Positions 22,252-35,400 are shown, counted from the first letter of the stretch. The stretch is DNA of 64,000 nt from Liopterus haemorrhoidalis (GCA_963971575.1 OZ020616.1:1074924-1138923); one strand, 5' to 3'. Numbers and translations: made by a program. Notes: generated by a model from the sequence alone, not told the origin.

Positions 22252-24195
22252 TCACCGGAAAATTTTGAGGCAGTAAGTTACTAATAAATAAGAATCTAAT
22301 TGGTTTAATAAAATGTACATGGGGGTTAAATAGGACTACTGTTCTTTATATCGACAGAAATTGTGAAATATTATTTGAGAAAATGCAAAGAGAAATTTAT
22401 CTCTATGATAATACTGGGCAAATATAGATATTGAACAAATACTAATCCCATTCATGTACTGTTAACTGTTATCAATATTAATAAAATTTTATTTTATTTT
22501 TTCGACGATATCCGCAAAAAAACAATTTTTGTTTGATCGAGTTTCACGCAAAAACAGCTGGACATATTTTAACGAAATTTGGTATGATGGTAGAGTAAAA
22601 CCAGGATTCAAACATAGGCTATATGGTATCTCAAAATTTTCATTATAAGGTGTTTCGTTGTTAAAACTATTTACTATGGGGAGCTCTACCAATACACTTG
22701 AAATATTACTGTTATCGTAAGAACTTGTCGACAAAAAATTATTTAACAAAAACTGTATAAAGTACGGGTACATCGGCACGTCATAAATAACATGAGAAAT
22801 ATGGCAGTTTCAATTAAACGCAAATAAATTAATAGTCATTTCGAATGAGTGCAGTTAAAAATTTCATTGTATCGTTCATATGATTATGAGTTTTAATTGT
22901 ATAAACATACTCGCACACTATAAAAAATCTGAATAAAATGCATATCAAGGCTATAAAGATAAAATTAATAACATAATCTTTTCAATAATCTAATTTTTAA
23001 CAATAATAAATAGAATAATACATATTACGATACAGAAAATAGAAGTTTTACTATTAAAATGAGGTATTTACTCGTATACAGTTAATTATAGTTAATTTTA
23101 ATGAATAAACAATAAGATATTAATCAAAAAAACAATAATAAAATACTTATTTATGGTAAAAATGTACTGTTTTTATGTAAATAATAAAAATATTGTTAAT
23201 ATAATTTTATTTTTGGTAATTACAGTAAAAAGTACTATCAAAAAATTGATATTTTAAATTATATTTGTTTTTAAATAAGTATAAACAAATATTAAAGTTT
23301 GACATATGAATGAAAATATAAATATCTAAAGAAATAATTGTAGTTTCTCACCTTGAAAACATGACTGATTTATAATCCACGGCTTGAATGTAATATCATA
23401 GCTTAGGTTTTCAAATATTTATGCATTTTTGTCTACGTTGACATTTCGAATGGTTTACCTGCATTTCATACTTTTTGACGTCACTTTTCTCAATGAACAC
23501 GAATGCAAAATCTCTTCTTTCAAAATTAGGGTATTAAAGTTTTTCATGTTTTTGAAAACATACGAGAAGTCGGTTGAAGGAATTACAGAAAGTGTGACGA
23601 CGAGCGAACATGTCTCATAACCTTGATAAACTTCCATGTCCAGAGTCGTATTTAACCAAAATTTATATTTAATATTTTCAGATTATTTGCTGTAAAAATA
23701 AGAGTGAAATCAATTTTTTGACATATTACAAACTTAATTGTTGACTACAAAAACGGAAAACTTAATATAAAAGAACAAATATGACAGAATTATTAATATA
23801 AAGTTTAAAAATTTAATTTTGTACTGAATACGCTTCTATTTAAGAGCTGTCAAAAAGGACTACTCATGCGCTGATTGACGCATGCGTACTGGTAGCGTCA
23901 AGAATGTAACTTCTGTAGGTTCTGTGGCAATTTTCAAATATTTTGACAGTTGAGGTTAGGTTGTTTTTGACGTTATCCATTTAATTAAAATTAATGCTGA
24001 AAATACTTAATAGGTTTCCAAATTTAAGTGGCATACATGGCGGAAAATTAACTTTAAATTATATTTCCTGAGCTCCGTCACTACTTGGAATCTACGCATT
24101 TGTTTGACATCTTAACGGGCTTTTTTTTAAATATATTTTTCCTACGGCCTTTCGGAAACAAGGCTACTTATCTAACTCATTTCAATTATAAGTTA
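22252..24195. other. No gene confirmed; possible 5' UTR exon
   Basis: Mostly AT-rich. 22500-22760 has a moderately long minus-strand frame with no recognisable domain. On the minus strand, a donor-like CAAG/GTGAGA near 23351 ends a stretch that could be the non-coding first exon of the UDP-sugar transporter. This is a weak guess. Confidence 0.3.
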
Positions 24196-24653
24196 TTTCA
24201 AACGTTTAAGCGGAACTAACTGGAATTTTAATTTTCCTAAGTTGTCATAAGCTCTCTTTTAAAGGTTTGAAGTGGGCTTGTACTAAACAAAATGGGTAAT
24301 GGTGTATTTTAGAGGCGTTTATTACGCATACTGTTCTGCGCAGGGCCTTGGTCTAACGAAATTCATACACCGTTGCCAAGTGTAATTCATGGTGGTGTAA
24401 CTCGTATATACAAAATTCCCAACTATTAGTTCAAGGTCCAAAACATATTATCGCTGCAGTCGCCTAATTTGAAAAATATTCCGTTAACTGCTGTGCCGGC
24501 CACATACCAGAACGTCACAATACGTCGGCCATTCTTGTTTGAGTGTTAGTGATATTCTGTGGTGTTAGTTGAGAGAAGAGTTCCAACAGTTATTACAAGT
24601 GTTCATACAGTTCTGTTATTTGTGAAAAGTATTTATTTACAAAGCCGTAAATA

Positions 24654-24890
24654 TGCAATCTAGTACAAAAACACTTAGATTTTGCTGTGTACCGGGGTGC
24701 AAAGATTTAACATCTACTCTTCATCGGTTTCTAAAACGTGAACCTGATGTTTTTAATGTTTGGGTGAATCGTGTAAAACATATCCCAAATTTGCAAATCT
24801 TTAATCCGAGGACATCTACAAAACCTATTTAATTTGCGACAGGCATTTTTCAGAAGATTGCCATGTGCCAAATATGTAGCAAGTTTAAAG
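24654..24890 (+). pseudogene. THAP-domain fragment of the P-like element
   Basis: ATG at 24654 opens MQSSTKTLRFCCVPGCKD, then LHRFLKR, VWVNRV and, after a frameshift near 24828, CDRHFSEDCHV. This is the C2CH zinc-binding order of THAP domains: C-x-x-x-C, W, then C-x-x-H. The frameshift and later loss of frame make it a remnant. Its place within P-like inverted repeats supports a transposase origin. Confidence 0.75.
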
Positions 24891-24913
24891 AATTTGTGTT
24901 TAATGATCTAGAT

Positions 24914-25094
24914 CAGTGGTTCTTAATCCGGGGTGCGTGATGCTCCTGAGGGTGCTAGTGAGAGCTTTATTTAACTTCTTATATAGCATATATATGTTAT
25001 CTTAAAAAATGTATTTTTTTAAATTTATTATGGGTCAAAGAACACATTTTGAGATTTTAAAGGATGTCAACATCTGAAAGGTTAAAAACCACTA
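24914..25094. mobile_element. hAT MITE with perfect 8-base target duplication
   Basis: Starts CAGTGGTTCTTAA and ends TTAAAAACCACTA. ATCTAGAT lies on both sides (24906-24913 and 25095-25102). 181 bp, non-coding, nested in the P-like element. Confidence 0.88.
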
Positions 25095-25199
25095 ATCTAG
25101 ATCATTTAACAGGGAATCAGAATAGTTAACAAGTTTTTAATCTTATGTATTTGAGGCTGTTTAAGTGTTTATCCATTTTTACTTGCTATTTTATATATA

Positions 25200-25410
25200 C
25201 AGTGGAAATCGTTTAACACGAAACTATGTGGACCGAAATAATTTGGAAAGTGTAAATTTTTTGTTAGTTCGATATGTGAAATCTTTTCGTGTTAAGTGAT
25301 TTTTGTATCGTGTGAAAAGAAAATAAATGTATGTAATTAAATAGTATTTTGCCTGGACCAGAAAATTATTTCGTGTTAACTGATTTTTCATGTTAAGCGT
25401 TTTCAAGTTT
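25200..25410. mobile_element. pogo-like MITE (decayed) in the P-like element
   Basis: Begins CAGTGGAAATCGTTTAACAC after TA, with inverted TGTTAAGCGTTTTC near its right end. The outer right terminus has decayed. Internal GTGTTAA motifs repeat. No coding content. Confidence 0.5.
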
Positions 25411-25559
25411 TATATATATATATATATTTTTTAATCACATGTTACCTTTATACAATAATGTAAAATAAATGGATCATATAATGATAGATGTAAAATGTAA
25501 AAATTGGTTAAAATATAAGTATATTCATGATTTGATGTTTTTTTTATATACCCTTATTT

Positions 25560-25697
25560 TTGAAATAAATTTTGTTTGAAGTATACATATTTGATTATGT
25601 ATACATGATACTTAAAAATTTACAGTATTTATACTGTTCATTTTTTAGAATCATGTATACATAATCAAATATGCATACTTCAAACAAAAAATATCGA
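25560..25697. repeat. Palindrome with about 45-base arms
   Basis: Left arm TTTTGTTTGAAGTATACATA and right arm TATGCATACTTCAAACAAAA are inverted around a short AT loop. It could be a small MITE within the P-like element. Confidence 0.75.
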
Positions 25698-25857
25698 ATA
25701 TTTTAAATATTGAATGGTACAACTGATTCAAATTTCCCGCGTTACTTGTTTAGTTCTAAGTCCTAAAACCATTGTCGCTTTAAAACAGTTGGGGAACTTT
25801 CAATATGGGAGATGGCCTTCTAGATAACCCTTTTCTATGGTGTAATTGTTATAATCT

Positions 25858-26970
25858 GTCACAAAGGTTTAAGGTTAGCGTGTGTTAGTAACTGTTTATC
25901 TAACTCGTGTACGTGTATTATTGTTTATTATCTGTTTTTAAAAGAAGAAATTATTAAAATGGCTGGTAGAGGAAATCCTGCCCCTACAACAATAGTTGCA
26001 GCTAATGAAGTTTTGAATAACGAACAAATAAGAGCAGAGATTTACACTATGGCCAGTAATGTCCATTTTGTAGAAAATATTGATGCCATCAAGTGGCTTG
26101 CAAGGAGAAGCTTGCTTCGTAACTTCATGTGATGCAATCAGTGCAATTTATTGATGTCGTTTGTCCGTTATGGACAGTCAACTGATGGCTTTCGCTGGAG
26201 ATGTAGTGACTGTGGAGTTGCAGGCAGTGTCCGTAGTAATTCTTACTTTATTACGTCAGGCACCTCCACCAGGAAGCACCTGCCCGTCCACCTCTCAGTG
26301 CCACTAAATACCCAATGGCCTTCAGCCCTCAGCGCTCCCCGATGTTATTTCCGATGAAAAAATTTACTTTCTTCAATCTTAACAATTTTTGCTGTGAAGT
26401 CATCATTTAAGCCGCCCATGGGTTCAGAATGTAAAATGAGATCGTGTTGGCAGACCTCACGGTTAAAAGAGCACCAATCGACAATAGTTCTGTGGTTATT
26501 CGGGTTGAGACCTGCTTCTCGGCTCAAACGTTTGAAGTAAATCTTGTGACCACAAATATATAATAGTGATCAGTTGGCGCAGTGTTAGATGGGACCCGTA
26601 AAAGTAAGAATTACTACGGACACTACTCGCAACCTCACAGTCACTACATTTTCAGCGAAAGCCGTCAATTGCTTGTCCATACCGGACAAATGACATCAAT
26701 ACTGCATTGGTTGCACCGCATGAAGTTACGAAGCAAGCCTCTCCTTACAAGCCACTTGATTGCATTAATACTTTCCTCAAAATGGACATTACCAGCCATA
26801 GTGCAAGACTCTGCTCTTATTTGTTCATCGTTTAAAACTTCATTAGCTGCAATTATTGTTGTAGGGGCAGGAATTCCTCTATCAGCCATTTTAATAGGTT
26901 TTTCTTTTATAACAGCCAATACATACACGAGTTAGACAGTAAGACACACTAATTTTAAACCTTTGTGACA
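25858..26970. mobile_element. Merlin (ISXO2-like) transposon as a head-to-head palindrome
   Basis: The left arm (about 25858-26250, plus) and right arm (about 26600-26970, minus) are inverted near-copies of the same gene start. Each encodes AIKWL, RNFM, then C-x-x-C, DGFRW and C-x-x-C, the zinc-ribbon N-terminus seen before ISXO2-type transposases. The minus strand continues to the catalytic-domain start (26345-26527, IVDWCSF then VKIEESKFFHRK). The first acidic residue, normally Asp in that motif, reads Glu. Frameshifts break both copies. Confidence 0.7.
26270..26928 (-). pseudogene. Merlin transposase remnant, right-hand copy
   Basis: Reads from the N-terminal domain (start at 26928) through the zinc ribbon in shifted frames to VKIEESKFFHRK and a decayed VEGHWVF-like stretch near 26320. 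It lacks the later catalytic residues because the left arm joins there. Not functional. Confidence 0.65.
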
Positions 26971-28101
26971 TATGTTAATAAAAGCACGTGAAAAAAAGTG
27001 ATTTATTGTGATAAACTAATGGGGTGGGCCCTTTTACAGTCTGCATCCATCTCAACACTTGTACCACCTTTTTTGGATAGGCTTTTATTTTAAACTATTA
27101 TTGTTTTGTTAGTTTTTAAACAGACTACACTGTTCATCTGTATATTTTAAACTTGTTTATAAGCCTGTGATATTTATTGTGTTGCATAGTCGCAAATAGC
27201 CTTTGATGCTGGGCGCTGCGAATTTCAACCAAGTATTATAGAGAGTTAATAAAGAAAATAAAAATAATAATATGTACATTATTTCGAGATTGTATTCCCT
27301 ATGTGTGACGATAAAACCATTAGTCTATGAAGTTCGTTGGCAAGTTGTATATTAATAATCTAATTGTTATTAACTGACGCCTTGCATGGCAGCCAAGCAA
27401 AGCATACATGGGCAGCTTCTAATCACTACTTAAAAACATGTAAAATTAATATAAATTCAATGCTAATTTGAATTTTGTATTCTCGTATTCCCGCTCACGC
27501 TCTGATTGGTCAGAAGTTTTACAGATGACTTTTTCTATCTACAATTTGTATTTTACTGAGTTATTCTAAAAATTTCCGTTTGTTAGCATTTCCTTGAAAC
27601 GTTTTTTTTTAATTAAAATTTGGTCCTAACCTGTATTATTTATTTTTTACCTAATAATTTTTAATCTCAGCTCGATCGGTAATACAGATCTTCCACTGTT
27701 GGTTTTATCAACATTACACTTGGCAACGGTGTATGAATTTCGTTAGACCAAAGCCCTGCGCAGAACAGTATGCGTAATAAACGCCTCTAAAATACACCAT
27801 TACCACAAAATGATCAAAAGCTTCACTTAATCGGGAAAAGTTACTAGAATTAAAAATCTAGTTCTGCTTAAACCAAAGAAACTGACTATCGATGTTTTTT
27901 TTCTTTCAAAATTTGAATTAAACACAGAACCTATTCCTGTAAAAATCTATTCTACACATTGGTGATTTTAGCGCCTCTGTCAATTCTGCGCCCGTGGCTC
28001 GCCACACCCTAGATCCGGCTCTGATTGTAATAATACATTTTCATATATTTTATAAGATGATCATGAAATAGTAATAATATTTATTCAATTTTATTTTTTA
28101 A

Positions 28102-28380
28102 TTTTCCTTGCATACAATACTTTCTCTACGGCCATTTAAAAGGTTGCGGAAAACGAGTGAATGAAAATATAGATATATAGGCTATGCCTTTAGTAATGAC
28201 AAGTTTTTTTTTTAAATTTTATATAATTTTATTTGTAAACGTTAGAATTTCATTTGTTTTTTGAAATTTGTTTATAAATTAAATTTATATGACATGTCAA
28301 AAATGTTATTCTCACTCATTTACGCAGCCCTTTGAACATCCGTAGAAAAAGTATTGTATGCAACACGTATGCAAGGAAAA
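28102..28380. repeat. Foldback element
   Basis: TTTTCCTTGCATACAATACT near 28102 and AGTATTGTATGCAACACGTA near 28349 start inverted arms of about 60-75 bases, which also share a CTCATTTACGCA-like block. The interior is AT-rich and non-coding. Confidence 0.65.
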
Positions 28381-28795
28381 TGGGTCATTATCTTTCCGCT
28401 TTGCAAGAACCTTGGGTTTGAAAAATAGAACCAAATATAATTTTATCTTTATTTTTTGCAAAAATTATATATTTCATAGTTATATATATTCATAATAATC
28501 TCCTAGGTATGATGGCACTTTATTTCAAAACGATCTATTTAACATATTTAAACAATCACAAAATTCAACAAACATATATTTTAGTATTTAATACTGTTCC
28601 CATATTGATTATTTACATTATTAACTACATATAAAATAAAGAAGATTGCCATAAAAATACACCCTCAATACTCGATAAGAGCGATTCTCAAACAATGCGG
28701 CACACAGGTGTGTCGCAATACACGGCTAGATACACTGCAAACATTTTGAAAATATAGAATGATTTTAAAGTCTTGTTATTACCAGTGACGTTATA

Positions 28796-29011
28796 CAGTA
28801 ATATCATTAATTCCTGAACGTTACATAAATTTACTGTTATGTAACGTTCATAAGTTCAATGAGTTTAAAAATATCAACTGTATTCCAATTCACAGCTGAA
28901 AGTCCCAACTTTACAAAGAACCAATCAGATTACTTCGTTGAACCGAACTCACCCGAGGAACAACGATAATGTTAAGTATTACATAACGCTCATGAATTAA
29001 TGATGTCACTG
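28796..29011. mobile_element. MITE with TA flanks (CAGTAATATCATTAA family)
   Basis: 216 bp from CAGTAATATCATTAATTCC to TTAATGATGTCACTG, TA on both sides, with inverted ends including TTACATAA. A partial second copy lies at about 51168-51329 in an MSH2 intron. Confidence 0.78.
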
Positions 29012-29166
29012 TATAATATAGACACAGCATGCTCTACCGAGCTTAAGAGTGTATAGCGTTGATAGAGTATTAAATTTTAGGTCTACTATTTTCATCACCT
29101 GATAAATTATTAATAGCTACGGCAATAGTAGACCTTAGTAAAATCAAAGATAATATAAAAATATAT

Positions 29167-29172
29167 TTTATT
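29167..29172 (-). promoter_or_regulatory. Candidate REV3 polyadenylation signal
   Basis: AATAAA on the minus strand, about 185 bases past the REV3 stop. Plausible position, but not unique in this AT-rich sequence. Confidence 0.3.
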
Positions 29173-29357
29173 ATCTTTGGTAAAATCCAACATTTTTGAT
29201 AAAATTAAAAATATTAACAATTAAAAAGTAAAACATTACTTTTATATATTGGTTTTTTTTTTTTTCAAAATTTTATAAAAATACTAATGTAAAAAAATAG
29301 AAAACTAATTTCTAGTCTCTCAATAACACAGAATATAATTTTCACTTACAATGAAAT

Positions 29358-29495
29358 TTAAAAGTTATTAAGTAGATTCCGTACAAACAATGCTTGGTTT
29401 AAATCGCGTTTTGTTTGGTTTAACCGATACAGAATCGGACAATCCAAAGACATGCAGTCTGTAAATTCTGAACGGCTACAACATGATTGACATAT
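29358..29495 (-). CDS. REV3L: REV3 exon 9 (CysB module)
   Basis: Encodes the four-cysteine CysB module (CQSC ... C ... C, residues about 3470-3490). In B-family polymerases this module binds a 4Fe-4S cluster and the accessory subunits. It ends NLLNNF with TAA at 29358-29360. Acceptor TTTTTTCAG at 29496. Confidence 0.93.
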   Translation of the reverse strand: MCQSCCSRSEFTDCMSLDCPILYRLNQTKRDLNQALFVRNLLNNF

Positions 29496-32400
29496 CTGAA
29501 AAAAAAAAAAACATATATAATACAATCAACTTTAGTGTATAATACATCAACTTCAGTTTGTTCTAAAACACTTAATAACTTCCATCAATCTCAGTTAACC
29601 AATAATCCGCAATCCCGTACAAGTCGGATAATCAAGACTGTGTTTATAATTTTATTTACCTGGTTTGTTTCTGAGAAGTTCCTTTCCCAACCGAGTACTT
29701 TTTGGTTTAAAGCTACAACAGTCTCCTGTGGTTTAGTCATGCAAATTTCACACAATCCATTTCGAGTCTGGTTTCCACACACTGCACAACTCATCGTTGC
29801 AAAATACTGAGATATTGTACTCTTCTTATTTTTCAACAACTCCAATTCAGTCGGTAAATACTGTATCTGTTTCCTTGGCATCTCATTAAACCTACGAAAA
29901 TTAATTTAACATATTTTTCAAAATAAGTATTGTATGCCTTACCATATATTCAAGTCTGCTCCGAAAAGGGTGAAACAACGATTGATCGGTGGGATTATAA
30001 CTTTGGTGATGTAGTAAAGGGCATTGGGATGTAAGCCTGGGTCGGCTAGAAGTTCTGAGGGTGATCGGACCAGTCGAATCAAAGGTACTCCGGGAGGGCC
30101 GTTCACTATGATGTAAGGTACTCGTTGCCCCCTTCGTGGTTCTTTGCGAGCATCTGTTGTTTTCCATTTCCTGAAAATTATTGCATAACCACGTATTATA
30201 TATTTTTTAACAACTAAATTTTTTTAAATTAATTGGTACGTATCTTAAAAAGTTTATTCTAAGGAGAGTTTTCCATATTTTGAAAATAAAAATGCAATAC
30301 CAGGTAAAATATCAGTTTTCGCACTATATTCACACACAAAAAACTATTTAAGGGACGTAGCGAGTGGCTAAAATCATCGTTATACGGCAAGGGACCCGTC
30401 GATGGCCGGTATTCTCAAAATTTCCCCGGTCTAATTTTCACTGAATGAACACACATGAGTGCATTCCTCATCGTTATCATCTTCTCCAGCGCAAGAATAA
30501 TGTGTCCACTTGCCACATGCTCTGCACTGGAGCAATCAACGTCTGGATATGTGTGAAAAATATATCAACACAGCAAAAAACACGTTTCACCAATTAAAAA
30601 AATGTAAACCCCAGCTCTGTCATACAACCACTCTCGGAAAACACTTAGGAAGTACTGAACGTGATTGGAAAAATGTTGCTTCTCTGTTTCTAGCCCTATT
30701 TTAACCCTTCGGTTTTTCCTAATTGCTCTATTGATGATAGCATATGTTTGTTCAGTTTTATAAACTCTTTGTATTCTGATTATAGCCTCATAAGCCGAAA
30801 TACGTATTACTAAATTAAAATATTTTGAAACATTACCGAGTGTTTTATTTTGAAAAATATGTAAATATCTTAATATGTAAATAATAACAAAATATACGAA
30901 AAATATAAAATAATATAAATAATATATATTTCCAATGTACGACACTAAACATCTGTCAAGGAGAGAATTGAACTTACTGTTTTATTTGTGAAGTCTTGCA
31001 CCTTATTTTAATGTGTTTTATTATTAACCTGTGATATTCGATGGTAATTGGCCTATTTACAGCCTCTTACCATCACCCTGCGTCTGTCCAATTTTCGAAC
31101 AGACCATTTATATTATTTATTTGTATTTGTCCGTCCAAGATTTCTTTTATTGAGTATACGTATTTTTAATGATTTTATTTATTTATTTGTTGTCTAATAT
31201 ATTGTTTTTAATTATGAAGTCTACTCATTTAGATGGGCTGCGTTAGGCGCAAATAGCCTTTGTTGCTATGCGCCAAAAATTTAAACTAACTAACTAACTA
31301 CCATCTGTCAACTTGGACTAAAAACAATATTTTAACATTGTAATAGGGATGATGTTATAAACCAATCAAAAACAAGGACAAACAGCTCCTATCTTCTTAC
31401 ACACATTTTTCTAAGTTGACATAGAACATAGTTAAAATAATAAGTCTTAAATATTTACCTGGCTAGTTCTAAGGCTGGTACACACGCCCCTGGTTTATAA
31501 CCACTGGCTCCTCTATACTCTTTAGCAAAAATTAAATCTTGTATACTAGCCCTTCCAGACAGAATTTTTCCAAACTGTCTCACTACATATTTTTTAATTA
31601 AACTAACATCACAAGTCTCAAACAACATCCGGAGACATTTTTCTAACATTTTAGCAACCGCTGGACATCCATCTCTTCTCACTGTTTCAATACCCTTGGC
31701 CAAATATTCTGGTTCCGTTTGGTCAGGTGATTCGTACATGTAGCCTACGTATCGCTTCTTGGTTTGGAGGATGCAAGGCTGTAAGATTTTTTCTAGTTTT
31801 AATTTGACAGGAGGGGGGTTATCTTTGGTTACTGCTTCAGCGATTTCTGAACCAATTTGAAATGCTTCTTGACGAGTACGACCTAAAAAACAAACAAAAA
31901 ATTAATAAAGATATGGTCATCTTTATATATAACAGGAATATTAATTATAAGTCAGAGTAAATAAAACAATAAATAATATTAATTTAAATATTGTTGTACT
32001 AGCAGACAAACCCGGCTAATCGAAAAAAAAAAAAATAATAATAATTTATCAAAAATATTTTAATTAAAAAGTAAAATCAAAAAATTTAATTGTTTCAATG
32101 ATGGGTTATATACTAACTTGCGTTACCTTCGATTTTAGTTATTTAATTTAAGAGCGTTTAATGTATCAAAATAGTTTTATGTAGGTTTTAATAATGGATG
32201 TACGCTGCGTACGATATATCATCAACTGGTACGTGTAATGTGTAAACAGCACTCATTTGATAGTAACAATATTTTTATTTTTTAAATTCTATTGCGTATG
32301 TCAAAAAAAAATATGAGAAATGATAAGCATAAGATCTAGTGTAATAAAACACAATACTGAAGGAAAGTTTCGATGTTAATATTTAATATAATCAATACAA

Positions 32401-35400
32401 TAATATACAAATAATCAAAACAATTTAATAGTTACTTCGACTAAGCATAACTAGTATTTTTGGTAACAATTTTGGTATAATAACTAGTTATAACAGTTTA
32501 TTTTAGAGATATTTTGTTTCTTTTTTTATTGTTTTCAAAGCTTGCTACGTTCAACTTTGTAAAACTTATGTTGATTATTATTTTGTAAATAAATTGTCGC
32601 CATTTTGAAATGGTTAACATAAAAATATGATTTTTTGGTGTCATTGTAAAGCTAATTTAATGTACTTTTAGGAAAAAAATATAAAATTATCGATTCCCTA
32701 TGCTAGATCAAAAGTTGACATCATTTCCGGTGAAACCGGAAGTGCCTCAGAATTCTTATAGTAACCTTTAGATGGGCCTTTTTGTCTAGTTTAACTTTTG
32801 TTCTGAAGATTTTTTGTATCTTTACAAATAAAGGAGATTTTCGGGGTGCCCAGTTTCAAACAAACACCCTGTATATACGTATATAGAGATAACGCAATCA
32901 GCTGATGGTTCGGCAACCATCTTGATGACGTAGGTTCTGAAGTTAAACAATTCACGTTCAGAATTTGTGTTGTTAAATTAAATTTACTAATTTTTTTAAT
33001 GATAAAACTATACAGTTGTAGATAAAATACTGTATTTGACTGGCATATAATGGGGGTATACTTGTAAACTTCATCCTCTTGAAATATAGCTCCCATTATA
33101 TACTTGTTACATAAAACACTATTATTTAAAATACTATTTTTTTTTAAGTTTATTTTGTATTTGTATTTTGAAGAATAAGTATTTATAATTCTATTTTAAA
33201 TACTTTACTAGTATTTTAAATACTAAAATTATTTAAAATACTAACATAATTATTATATTTTCTCAAATATTTTTTTTTTCTTTCAAAAAGTATTTGGTAT
33301 TTAGTATTTTAAATACTTTTTGTTCAGTATTTTGTATTGCACATACTTCTAAATAATATTTTACCCAGCTTCGACCATACTGTATTATTATAAATTGTAA
33401 CTTACCTTCTGCTAAGACGAACAATGAATCAGTGTCTCCGTAAACGACTCGAACATTCCATTCTTTATTATTTTCAATCAAACGAATAGCTCTTTCCAAA
33501 GTTTCTCTTCCTTTACTAACAACGCTATCTCCAACTTCAATACAGGGCATTCTTCCACTAAAATTAGCTGCCGTATATCCATACGTAAAATTAGCAATAT
33601 ATTTAAGTCCTAGTTGTCGACTATGTAAAACTCTTTGTAATAATTTATTATCTTTATTTTCTTTCATAGAATTTTTCACCATTAAACGAGTTTCTAAAAG
33701 TTCCGTTAACATCTTCGGAAGAATACCTTTACGTACTTCAGGTTTAACATATCCAACACCACATGGAGAGAAATTAACTCGTCCGATTAATTTTTCAAGT
33801 CGTTTCGGAGATATTTTGAGTTGTGTAGCACCGAATTCAAACGGATGGGAGCTGCCTAATTTTTCCACTCTACCGATACAAGTTGTAAAACAGTAATTAT
33901 GTGCGATTATTATTGATGGGTATAAACTTTGGAAATCGAGGACTATAACTGGGTCTACGTATAATCTAGATTCAGGTTCGAGAATCAACGGAAGGAATTC
34001 GGGAGCTCGCATTCTAGCCCGTTGTTGAACGCTGGGGGAAACTGGGATGTAATTTTGTGGTTTAGCTAACCGTAACATTATAGACTCTACTCTGAACTGT
34101 GATCCTCGGGAAAGGACTTCATAAAATTGTATACCAAAAAGTTTTGCCAGTTCACACGTTCTTCCAATTAAATCAAGTTGATCGAGGATTTTTAATATAC
34201 CAATTACACGATTTAAATAATATTTTACAGTTATATGTCGGTAGTTATTGCTGCGGTGTTCCCAGAAAAATGACAGGTCTTTGTACGAATGTAAAGGCAC
34301 ACGTTGGTGTAAAATATGATACATTATATTTTCAAATGTGTAATTCGTTAAAGCGATTTCATGTCGTAATAATCTCCAAATGTCTAAAACAATACGTCCT
34401 GGAATTTTTATATCATGATCTTCAGTATCAATTCGTTGTTTAACAACTGGATTTAATCGAGAGATTAAAATAGGGATATTTAAACTTATTTTATAACCTC
34501 GTTGTATTAAATATCCCCATGAAAACAATTCTATTTCATAACCAGCAAAGATATCCGGATCCCATTTCCGTATTAGTTTGATAAACTCATCAAACAATCC
34601 TGTTTCGGATTTTGTATACGTTATTTCACAATCTACTCCCAAACCATTTAGTATCGGAGGTCGAAATGCTTTGGGATTTGGACTACCGGGCATATCAACA
34701 GCAATAATACCTGTTGTTTCTTGTTTTGATTCACCTTTCGTATCGCTAAGGATGCAGTAGAATATTGCACGGATTGAATCGTATTCTGGATCGGGAGTAA
34801 GGTCACCACGGGCTTGCGTATGGATTTCTAAGACCATTACCGTTAGGTCTGGACATAGGTTTAAGGCTTTCGCCTCCTGGAGGTTTTCACATGACATTTT
34901 AAAACCATGAGTGTTATTTAATGTAACGCCTGTAATTTGACAAGAGTCGTTATGTTTTTTGGTTTCTTCCGATAGATTTAACTGGGGTAGTTTTGATTGT
35001 ATGTCAGGTTGTGAGTTTGGTATTATATCTATATCAGACGAATCACTATTTTGACTAGTTTTATCTGGTAAATTTTTTAGATTCGAGAAAAGTGCTCTAC
35101 GTTGCAAACTACCCTTTTTAAGATCTCGTCGATTCAAGGCTGGAGATACAGGTGTTGTGTCCACGCTAAAGCTTTTAAGTGTTTCGTTTGTATTTAAAGG
35201 CGAACATGGAGACATCGTAAGAGTCTCATCCATACTTTCATTCCCCGGACTCATCGGAATATGTATTCTTATTTTTTCCGGCTTTAATTTAATTTTTTCT
35301 TCGGTAACACGATTTTTAATCCATTCTATCACATCTAATCTTGTCGGTGGTTGTTTTATTGGTGTTAAAACAACTTTATCCGAACTTGATAATAATAATT

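Larger units (their letters stand above)
24295..27804. mobile_element. P-superfamily-like DNA transposon (decayed, nested)
   Basis: Terminal inverted repeats of about 90 bases begin GGTAATGGTGTATTTTAGAG on both ends. They are flanked by a perfect 8-base duplication ACAAAATG (24287-24294 and 27805-27812). P elements make 8-base duplications and encode a THAP DNA-binding domain, and a THAP fragment lies inside at 24654. No transposase core is recognisable. The 3,510-bp body contains a hAT MITE, a pogo-like MITE, a palindrome and a Merlin palindrome. It is non-autonomous as it stands. Confidence 0.75.
24196..27888. mobile_element. AAGCGGAACT MITE, copy d, split by a P-like element
   Basis: The left part 24196-24294 and right part 27805-27888 together match copies a-c. 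The break falls exactly at the 8-base duplication ACAAAATG of the P-like element. Removing that element rebuilds a continuous MITE. Confidence 0.85.
27805..29357. other. Intergenic, transposon remnants only
   Basis: Contains the right part of MITE copy d, a GC-rich scrap near 27965-28025, the foldback at 28102-28380 and the TA-flanked MITE at 28796-29011. No gene. It lies 3' of REV3. Confidence 0.5.

Noticed and set aside
22489..22779. 96-codon minus-strand frame
   Set aside because: No domain recognised, and the sequence looks like repeat DNA rather than an exon.
29901..30167. 88-codon frame beginning MENNRCSQRTT as the REV3 product here
   Set aside because: It is one base out of phase. 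The spliced frame gives the conserved RRGQRVPYIIV sequence.
30510..30704. 64-codon frame with several Cys and His, considered as a reverse-transcriptase or zinc-finger fragment
   Set aside because: No diagnostic motif and no splice context; left unassigned within REV3 intron 6.
33263..33405. Extension of the REV3 exon 5 frame past YGDTDSLFVLAEG
   Set aside because: A strong donor GTAAGT follows LAEG and exon 6 resumes the conserved sequence. The extension is intron.
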